Source: Protopterus annectens (taxonomy: Eukaryota > Chordata > Ceratodontiformes > Protopteridae). From it: DNA of 64,000 nt. A program made the position numbers and the translations under genes. The stretch's first letter is position 1. Every line of letters starts with the position of its first letter. The stretch spans positions 1,068,522,084 to 1,068,586,083 of the forward strand of contig NC_056725.1 in the NCBI RefSeq assembly GCF_019279795.1. The letters run 5' to 3'. Positions 56,291-64,000 of the stretch are shown piece after piece. The notes under the pieces were generated by a model. That model was not told the origin of the DNA. It worked only from the letters and a program-made list of their open reading frames with translations, and did no database searches.

Positions 56291-58599
56291 GAGCCTGTGT
56301 GGAGGTGGCTGTGAATGTTGTACCACTGGACATGTTGAGGAGCGGTTTTGTAGTTTTCCTATATGTTGGCCATATTATATATCATAATGTCCACCTCATG
56401 AGGTTTACAGATTTCAATCAGCCAAGAGACTGGGATAGCAAGCCATACTCCTACATCTGGCAAAAGGCCTGATAAACACAGTAAGTAACCATACTATTAC
56501 CCAGACTATGGTCTGAACCCATGTGTCATACACAAACACACTTGTCTAGAATATCTCACTATGTTGCTATTACCCTGCACACTGTTGACAGATAGTAGGC
56601 ATTGTGTGATTGCAGTAGGCCACAGAGGGCATGGTACCCTGTCCAACAGTACAATAGGCACATAATTGCGGACAGTTCACCTTCACTATGTTCCCCACTG
56701 GACACCTGCAACATATGTGGTGCCATCAAATGTGATCTACAAAGGACATACAATGCCTTACACACATGCCCTGTATGAACAGATGCCACTGACATCAGGG
56801 AATACCTGTATCATGCTATCATTGCAGGTGCAGGGCCAACCTGCTGTCTATTAGCAGGTCCTGCCACACCAGGCCAGTATTGGCACATCTGATGATAACA
56901 GTCAGTGTACACAATATGTGCCAGGCAAACCAGGTACACATAAACATGTCACTGTATCTTACTGTGGGACGTGCACATCCCAGGCATTGTCCATGTCAAG
57001 GACTATTAAACACAGACATTGCATGCATTGCAAAGCAATGGCCACACACAATGGTAACCAGGATGACAGGAAAGGTCATACAATACCCATCTGTGTGGGA
57101 CATTGCAGACACTACACCCTTGAACCACACTGCAGACCATTATCAGGTGGCCTGATGCCAGGGATTACCCCTCACCCAACCTTGTACAGCCATCTTGCAC
57201 AGCCAACCACTACACACCCATGAAGCAATGCACACATGCATGTCAGTATTGGCACCTTATGTCTGCGTGTGTGGTATGATGTTCCCAATCACAGTCACAC
57301 CCAGTATAACTCCCATTGGCATACTGATTGATGTCAGACACGTTAACATGCCCTAGCCCATAGAACCTCAGGATATCCCCTGTGGTGCATGTAATACCTG
57401 TGCATTACTGCAGTGTGGCAAACCTAGTAGTTAGGAAGTGTATTGGTGAGCCTGCCAAAGTGTGCCAATGTGTCTGAGTCCCTTAGAGAGTGTGGATGTG
57501 TTGACAATGACATCTGTTCATGTGGACAGCCATGTGTGCTGCACCTAATGTATGTCTATTATATATCTGTTGCAGATGTTGCTCACCAGCACACATATAT
57601 GTTCTTACAGCATACCAACATGTCAGCTATGTGGCACATGGAGTGTTCTGCATGCATTTGTAATAGTAATGGCTAGTCAGTCAAGGGTTTGATCCTCTGT
57701 ACTAGTAGGTGTGTGACAGAAGATGCTTAGGTTTTAGTCTCCCAGCCCTTCTCTGATATACTTTGCCTCTGTCTGTCCCTCCCACACACTCTCTGGTGGA
57801 TGTGGAGATGTACACCTGCTCAGCAGCAGCTTGTGTTTTGTAAGTGATGGTCATGATCAGATGATGGCCTCTGCAACTATTGCAGTCATCCTCTAGCTGA
57901 TTGCATGTGGAACAGCTGTGGTGACATTCCCATAGCCACTTGCATGGAAACACAGTACAATATCTAGGAACATCATGCTGGTGTTTGCCCATGACAGTCA
58001 CTGTAAGTGGAAATTGGATCTGGTGTTTGGTAAACAGCATCAGAGATGAAATCTGGATATTCCTCAAACAACATACACTGTGAAAAATAGCCGAAAGACA
58101 GGAGGGTGATGTGCCAGACATGACTACAGCATGTAGGTGTATGCTTCATTCAGACTACTGCCAGTTTAACAGGTTGTGTTTGGTAATAGCTAGCCTGCAT
58201 GTTTTAATAACTGACAACACAGTGCTCTGTTTGTGAGGAAACCCCCATCTGTAGGGTCATCTGTGGACTGGTCTGTGTGTGGAACCATTTGTTTCTTGTG
58301 TTACTCACGGAACACACATCTGTGAACTGCAGAAGCATAGTGTGAGGATTGCAGTCAGTACACGGTGACAGTGATGAGAGTTACTTACATCGCATCCCAG
58401 ATTGGACATACATCACATGAAACAGTGGTATGACAGTCACTGTCTGAGGTTATCACAGTGACATGCCAATAATAGACCACTGTTCATATCTGCAGTCACA
58501 AGTCATATACGCTTTGGACAGATGTCATGCAGTATATATGCATGTGTTGTGCTCCCTCTGCAAATTTATGACATCTGTTGTCCTGGGTTAATGTTAATA
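56291..58599. other. No gene recognised
   Basis: TG/CA-rich. A 139-residue minus-strand frame (58121-57702) is rich in Cys and His but shows no motif spacing that I recognise. A degraded short-repeat unit sits at about 57300-57440. Otherwise I see nothing. Confidence 0.4.
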
Positions 58600-59420
58600 T
58601 CTATGTATGCTGTTGTAAGTAATCCTGAATGCTGTTGAGTATTACTAAGACTTATCTGTGTTAAAACTGCAATTCCATAGGCTGTATGGGATTGCAGGTC
58701 CCGGCGGAACCACCTGTCCCACTTCAACGGGGCATGGCACCGGGCACCAGCATGTCTGGGGCCCAGCGTTGGACCTCCACCTCTGTTGGCTCTGCACCAC
58801 CTTTGGGTGGAACCACCACTGAGGATGGGGCTTTCCCCCCCTGGGAGCAGGTCCAGACAGGAATTTGTCAGCCATCGTATGGTCCAGACCGTGGTGTATA
58901 GGGAGATCAATAAGGGGTTTCGAGGCCAGCTATGCCAGCTTGAGGGCAGAGTGGCACATTAAGAGGGTGAGCCTGGTCCTCCTAGACAGCCCCCAGTACA
59001 GCCACCTTTGGGGCTGTGAAGATGCACTGGTGGCTGCCCATGGGTAGGGACCTCCGTCCCACTGTTTCCATTTGGGGGCTCATGGCCTTGTGACTGCCAA
59101 ACACCCCTCCCCATCCAAGGTGCCCCCCCCACATGTGTCATATACTGCCCCTGTATGCTGTCTTGTCTGTCTTGAATGTCATCCTACCCAACCTATCCTC
59201 CACGAGCATACCTGCTCTCCTTCCCCAACATCCCATTCTCACCTTACAAAAATGGAAACAAAAGGCCAATCTGTTCCCAGAACAACTTTTGCCCCAGACA
59301 TAGCTGTCCATTTCACACACGTGTCCACTGGACACATGTAACCTTTTTAATTTGCATTACAACATACTATTGTTGTCCTCACCCCTCTCTCAGGCACACG
59401 ATCCTGGTATGCACATGACT
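58600..59420 (+). repeat. Transposon-derived repeat, plus copy (inverted partner 60483-61262)
   Basis: About 0.8 kb homologous to the reverse complement of 60483-61262; shared blocks include caccacctttgggtggaac, ggcaccagcatgtctggggc, tatgccagcttgagggc, gtcatatactgcccc and acaacatactattgttgtcc. A coding-like piece ends with VVYREINKGFRGQLCQLEGR (possible coiled coil) before a gtgagc donor-like site. Both copies have stops. Because a Myb/SANT-like exon (62655-62961) lies beyond the minus copy, I suspect exon 2 of a Harbinger partner gene, but this is an inference. Confidence 0.6.
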
Positions 59421-59767
59421 CCTAAAGGTTCCAGGCACACGTGATGCAGATGACCCCAGTGTACACACGACACTACCGGTCCCTCTATGGTTACCCCATT
59501 TAACTTTTTAATGATGATGTTGCACACAGCACCTTGCAAGAGCACTGTTCTCACATTATGATTGGACAGGAACTGTTTTGTTAATGTAAATGAAATGCTC
59601 ATAGTAATGTATTTGGACATTATACAAATGTCTGCGTGCATTAATGACACATGTCTGTCTGAGGGAGTCTTGATATTACATAGGACAACACCACTACATT
59701 ATACAGGAGTTGCTGGTGTTTTCCTTTTCATTCTTTTTTAATGCTTTGTTGTCACGCGGTTTGTTCT

Positions 59768-59770
<3 letters not shown>

Positions 59771-59846
<76 letters not shown>
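59771..59846. repeat. (TA)n microsatellite
   Basis: Pure TA run preceding the tRNA-like composite repeat copy 4. Confidence 0.95.
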
Positions 59847-59849
<3 letters not shown>

Positions 59850-60290
59850 ATGTAGATATATCTGGACATAAACACACACACATACATCTACATAATGAAA
59901 TACATTTCCTATATTGTTGAATGACTGTGCTGGATGATATGTTTGTGATAACATCAGATGTCTGCATATCTGCCATGGCTTAGTGGTAAATCACATTAGC
60001 TGTGGTGTGTAGGGTCCTGGTTTTGAGCCTTCCAGAGGCCGTTTATTTTGTTGCTGGGCAGAACAACAGCCATTGGATACAGAGTGATTAAGGCACTTTT
60101 AAGCAGTTGTGAGCGGGTGTGCGCGGGTTTGCACGATGGTAAGCAGTGGTTACTTTTGGTTATAGTTCCTTCACTCAGTTACCTTCTTGATTGCTTAACC
60201 TGTGTAAGCAGTGCTTACCCCCATGCAAGCAGGCTGAAACCCGCTCACTGTTGCTTAAAAGTGCTTACTCCCGCTAACCCCCGCCCTAAT
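59847..60290 (+). repeat. tRNA-like composite repeat, copy 4, with fold-back core
   Basis: tRNA-like stretch (about 59975-60035; catggcttagtggtaaatc, ggttttgagcc), then ttattttgttgctgggca, then a fold-back core: cacttttaagcagttgtgag at about 60094 and, reversed, cacttttaagcaacagtgag ending at about 60265. The arms continue into agcgggt on each side. The same three-part order is seen at 31130-31400 and 63490-63790. Confidence 0.7.
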
Positions 60291-60482
60291 TTCCTTAAAA
60301 GAAAAGAAAAGTAAAAAGGGGTGATAGGAAAGTGGTGAAAAAGGGGCACAAAGAGGGAAAGACAGTAAGCAAGGTAGGTACAGATGTGCAGGAAGGTTGT
60401 AGGGAAGGTCCATAGCTGTCCATTTCTTCTAAAGCAACGGCTGTGCATATGCAATAAATTTGGCGGTACATTTTGACACTCA

Positions 60483-61262
60483 CAACCCTGAGAGAGGGGT
60501 GAGGACAACAATAGTATGTTGTGATGCCAATTAGAAATGTTTACATGTGTCCACTGGACAAGTGTGCAAAATGGACAGCTATGTATGGGGTGTGCTTTTT
60601 TTGCAGGAACAGATTGCCCTTTTTTTCTTTTATTTTTAGGTGAGAGTGGGATGTTGGGGAAGGACAGTAGGTATGATAAGGGAGGATCGGATGGGTAGGA
60701 TGACAGACAAGACAAACAAGACATGCATAGGGGCAGTATATGACACATGTTGGGGGAAACACCTTGGACGGGTAGGGGTGTTTGGAAGTCGCAAGCCCAT
60801 GAGCCCACAAATGGATACAGTGGGACTGAGGTCCCCACCCATGGGCAGTCACCACTTCACCTTCATAGCCCAGAAGGCGGCTGTGCTGGGAGCTGTGTAT
60901 GACGAGCAGACTTACCCTCTAGTTGCACCACTTGGCCCTCAAGCTGGCATAGGCAGTCTCAAATCTCCCTGTCGAGCTCCCTACACACCACGGCCTGGAC
61001 TGTACCACAGATGACAGGTTCCTGTCCGCTCCCGGGAGGGGCAAGCCCCATCCCCTGCAGCAGTTCCACCCAAAGGTGGTGCAGGGCCAATGGACGAGGA
61101 GGTCCCAGGCTGGGCCCCAGATGTACTGGTGCCCAATGCCATGGCCATCTAAGGTGGGACAGGTGGGTCCGCTCGGACCGGCCTTCCCATACGAGCTATG
61201 TTGTTGCATGTTTAAGGCAGATATGGGATAGTAATAGTCAACAGCATTCATGATTAGTTATA
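60483..61262 (-). repeat. Transposon-derived repeat, minus copy
   Basis: Inverted partner of 58600-59420 (about 75-80 percent by eye). Its coding-like part on the minus strand (61251-60919) ends with tatgccagcttgagggccaa followed by a gggtaagt donor-like site at about 60925. A partial third copy of its 3' edge (cactcacacccctgggtggg) is at about 63820. It lies next to the tRNA-like/fold-back copy 4. Confidence 0.6.
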
Positions 61263-62654
61263 ACAGCATGCATAGGTATTCTCATTACCCAGGGCACCAG
61301 ATATAAATTGTTGCAGAGCAGGCGGAACACATACATATATGGGTAAACAGTGGCCATTAGAACAGCATGCAGGTTTCATTGATGGCAACAGGCCACCAAT
61401 ATGGGAGTATTTTAACATGGCACATGCATAGAAACAGATGTGAATATTTATAAAACAATAGGACATATGTCCCAACAAAGGGTAGGAGTGTAGACATACC
61501 AAATGAGTTGTGTAAATCGGTTATTTTTGCACATATGGTAGGATGAGAGAGAGAGTTCAATTAACAACCAATAAATCCTTGTAGTTTTCACAACATTCGT
61601 AGTCACTGCAGTGGTCTGTCTCTTGCATGTATTATTACACTACCCGATGGTGTTATATTGTACAATGGTATGTTTGTAGAGTAGTATGTACGGGACCTGT
61701 GTCTTAGGTACAGGCTTGACAAGATGCAGGTGTTAATGCAGCGTGTTTTGCGACTGCTCTCATGCACTTTGGGTGAGATGCTGGGAAGACAGGTATGTTT
61801 GCATGTACATTCTCTGACTATGTACAAGTCTGACTATCAGTTATATATCATTAACACCTGCCTACATTTCTTGGATCATCACACTAATTTGTTAGGAGAA
61901 CAGGGCAAATGGCAGGTGATGTGGGCCATTTATCTGGACATACTGGGCAGATTGGAACAGTTGAGGGGTATGAATATGCATACCACTCTCTATTTGAACA
62001 TTGTAGCAAAATCTGTACAGTTGCTAAGTGTAAATATGCATACAGCTTTCTCTCTGAACATTCTAACAAACTGTGTGCAGTTGTGTGGAATGATTATGCA
62101 TACAACTTACTAGCGCTCCTGGGATCCAAAGCCCTGCTGTGTGTGACACAAGCATTACAGTTAAGATCATTGTACAGTATGCTATCAGGCAATTACTGTG
62201 GGGCTTTGCAATGTATTTTGTCTAATATGACTGACCTGTTTGCACTTCCAACATTGTTATACAGTACTTCATACACATTTTATCTGCATACCACAGTGTG
62301 GGTAACACTTCTTACTACAACAGTACTATTTAATAACTGCAACAGTACAACAACATATGACTGCAGAGTAAACAGAAGCAATGCAGGGATTACACATTCA
62401 TTTGCAGCATATTACACAATTCTATATACTGGTACAACACTTTCTGAGGTTCTTACATTTATTAGTTATGACAGTACATGCAGGCTATTAACTAACCTGC
62501 CTCGCGATGCATCCTTTGCAACCTAGCATCATAGGCTTGCTGATTCACAGCACGCTCATCTGCAGCTGTCAGAGAAGTACAGTGATATTTAGCCATACAT
62601 ATCCATAGTATACACAAGCTAGGCAATTATTAACTACGTAGTGGAAGGAGTACT
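61263..62654. other. Unassigned; 60-bp phase-locked repeats
   Basis: Units of exactly 60 bp begin with cag at 61838, 61898, 61958, 62018 and 62078; the last three clearly share cagttg and atatgcatac. A 205-residue plus-strand frame (61909-62526) runs across three of them, giving a 20-residue repeat (EYAYHSLFEHCSK, KYAYSFLSEHSNK). I do not recognise a protein family and doubt that it is a gene. Confidence 0.45.
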
Positions 62655-62961
62655 TACTCAGTTATGGGGCATTCTACGTCTGCCTTGCTTCCTGGATTCA
62701 CTGTTCCAGGACATCTCCCCTCCACTCCTTCAGGTCTGCATGGTGGTGCCTTACTTGCTCACCAGTCCGAGGGATACCTGTGGCACTAGTGAGGTCACGG
62801 ACGAGACTGTTCCAGCCCTCCGTTTTGTACTGTGAGCTCTGGTACTGGCCCTGCAGTAGTCTCCTGTCATGGTGCTTTACCAGGAGCCATACCATGAATT
62901 TGGACTCCTGGATGCCCCAGCACTGCGGTCTAAAGAGAGTGCCTTCTCCCACTCCAGCCAT
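62655..62961 (-). pseudogene. Myb/SANT-like exon, second type
   Basis: On the minus strand, MAGVGEGTLFRPQCWGIQES is followed by KFMVWLLVKHHDRRLL, KTEGWNSLVRDLTSATGIPR and EQVRHHHADLKEW, with the tryptophan and leucine spacing of Myb/SANT-like DNA-binding domains that occur in Harbinger partner proteins and related host genes. A TGA follows LEQ, and a donor-like gagtaagtact lies near 62655. It differs clearly from the partner at 44734-45139 (no ATGGGP tail), so two Harbinger-type lineages may be present. Short and isolated; probably a pseudogene exon. Confidence 0.6.
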
Positions 62962-63489
62962 TCTGCCTGCAGGGGGATGCTACAACCAGTTATGAGCCGT
63001 ATTCCTGCCTCTTCGGTTTAAGTAGGGCCGGATTCCCACACTTATTCGTAGTTGTCCGGTTTCCAAAAGGCTAAGCTGTGGGCACACCTGCTTACTTCAG
63101 GTTGGCACTGCGTAAAAAGGTGTAACTGTGGGCATATTGTATTGGCTTCCCTACACATTGCTTACAATTACTTAGTTGGGCTGTGCTGCGGTTAGCATTG
63201 CTTATTGGTTATCTTGCATTATATTTGTCTTTTGTCAATGACGTCTTACTCATTACAGGTTATATATGTGTCTGGTATCTGTCATTAATGTGTACATACA
63301 CTGTATGGGGTCCTGGGGACTTTATATCTTTATTACAGTGACACCTCAACTCTATGTTTACTGCAGTACTCCAATTCACATATTTATGGTCTGTGGCAGG
63401 TTATAGCACATTACACTGTTCATAGATTCAGTTCACATATTTGATTTGATTTCCCTGATGTGAGGATTAGTTTGCTGATACCTCATTTA
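62962..63489. other. No gene recognised
   Basis: Probable upstream flank of the Myb/SANT-like exon; I see no clear transposon end. Confidence 0.4.
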
Positions 63490-64000
63490 TATGTATTGCT
63501 ATCATGGCGTAGTGGTTTACTACTATGACTGTAATGTACGGGATCCAGAGTTCTAGCCTTGCAGAGGCTGGTTATTTTGTTGCTGGGCAAAACACGAGCT
63601 GTTAGGTACAGAGTGATTAAGGCACTTTAAAGCAGTTGTGAGCGGGTGTGCGTGGCTTTGCGTGGAGCTAAGCAATGCTAACCTCCAGATACAGTTTCTC
63701 ACACTCAGTTAGCCTCTACATTGTTTCATCAGTGTGATACTCGCATACATGCCCAAACAGGCATACACCCGCTTGCTCCTGCACTTGCAAATGCACTGCA
63801 TTTGGTGTTTGCATCTGACACTCACACCCCTGGGTGGGGGTGAGGACTACGATAATACCTTCTGATGTCTATTACATGCCTAGAGTGGGGTGTTGTGACC
63901 ATGTGTTTGTAGGTGTTGTGTAGCGGGATATGCAATGACACATATGGTCATACCGTACTTAGCCATTTAAACTGGACTGTGCTGTGGTGGAACCCATATC
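63490..64000 (+). repeat. tRNA-like composite repeat, copy 5, cut by the window end
   Basis: tRNA-like stretch (about 63500-63565; atggcgtagtggttta, gagttctagcc), ttattttgttgctgggca, a decayed fold-back core (ggcactttaaagcagttgtg to acccgcttgctcctgcac) and the same downstream block as at 60483 (gacactcacacccctggg). The order matches copy 4. Confidence 0.65.

Noticed and set aside
57702-58121. 139-residue Cys/His-rich minus-strand frame as a zinc-finger gene
   Set aside because: Cysteine and histidine spacing fits no finger type that I know; the region is TG/CA-rich, which produces Cys and His codons by chance.
61909-62526. 205-residue open frame as a real gene
   Set aside because: No recognised domain, no splice or promoter context, and its regular repeats explain the open frame; kept only as an observation.

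Overview
The window looks like intergenic or intronic DNA from a vertebrate with a large, repeat-rich genome. A lungfish, caecilian, salamander or similar lineage would fit, but this is an inference from repeat content: CR1-like LINEs, Penelope-like elements with a GIY-YIG domain, PIF/Harbinger transposase with Myb-like partner genes, hAT-like MITEs and long CA and TA microsatellites. I see no intact host gene, no true tRNA or rRNA gene and nothing prokaryotic. Every substantial reading frame I recognise belongs to a transposable element.

Layout. 1.3-6.4 kb: a minus-strand LINE (here LINE-A, with a 2A-like motif upstream of its endonuclease) carrying an inverted copy of its own middle, plus a hAT-like MITE. 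8.7-13.3 kb: a complete but decayed Penelope-like element (PLE) on the minus strand, bounded by an exact 14-bp target duplication, with a hammerhead-like motif in its terminal repeat and a MITE in its C-terminal coding region. 13.5-15.0 kb: a decayed LINE-A with a third MITE. 15.3-18.6 kb: fragments of another PLE interrupted by a LINE-A, which itself contains a patch of a CR1-like LINE (here LINE-B). 20.0-21.2 kb: Harbinger transposase pseudogene. 21.4-29.8 kb: LINE-B copies on the minus strand, interrupted by a nearly complete LINE-A (21.8-26.1 kb) and by an inverted LINE-B 3' fragment. 30.2-31.9 kb: tRNA-like/fold-back repeats and microsatellites.

32.9-35.2 kb: the most interesting object, a 2.24-kb noncoding palindrome with arms of about 810 bp. 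It is flanked by an exact 14-bp duplication and carries a hammerhead-ribozyme motif in each arm, each with all three helices drawable. 36.3-40.2 kb: the best LINE-B copy, with an ORF1 carrying an SGNH-esterase domain and a broken ORF2. 41.6-44.2 kb: a much older LINE-B. 44.7-48.8 kb: a spliced Harbinger-type Myb/SANT pseudogene. 49-57 kb: minisatellites, tRNA-like short repeats in tandem, and microsatellites. 58.6-61.3 kb: an inverted pair of 0.8-kb transposon-derived copies. 62.6-63.0 kb: a second type of Myb/SANT-like exon. 63.5-64.0 kb: another tRNA-like/fold-back copy running off the window.

How they interact: the autonomous PLE supplies a plausible source of RT and GIY-YIG endonuclease for the noncoding hammerhead palindrome, because both leave 14-bp duplications and share the ribozyme position near the 3' end. 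Harbinger needs two proteins, transposase and Myb-like partner; both types are present but broken and far apart. The hAT-like MITEs have no recognisable transposase here. Nesting gives a relative order: PLEs and LINEs first, MITEs and some LINE-A copies later.
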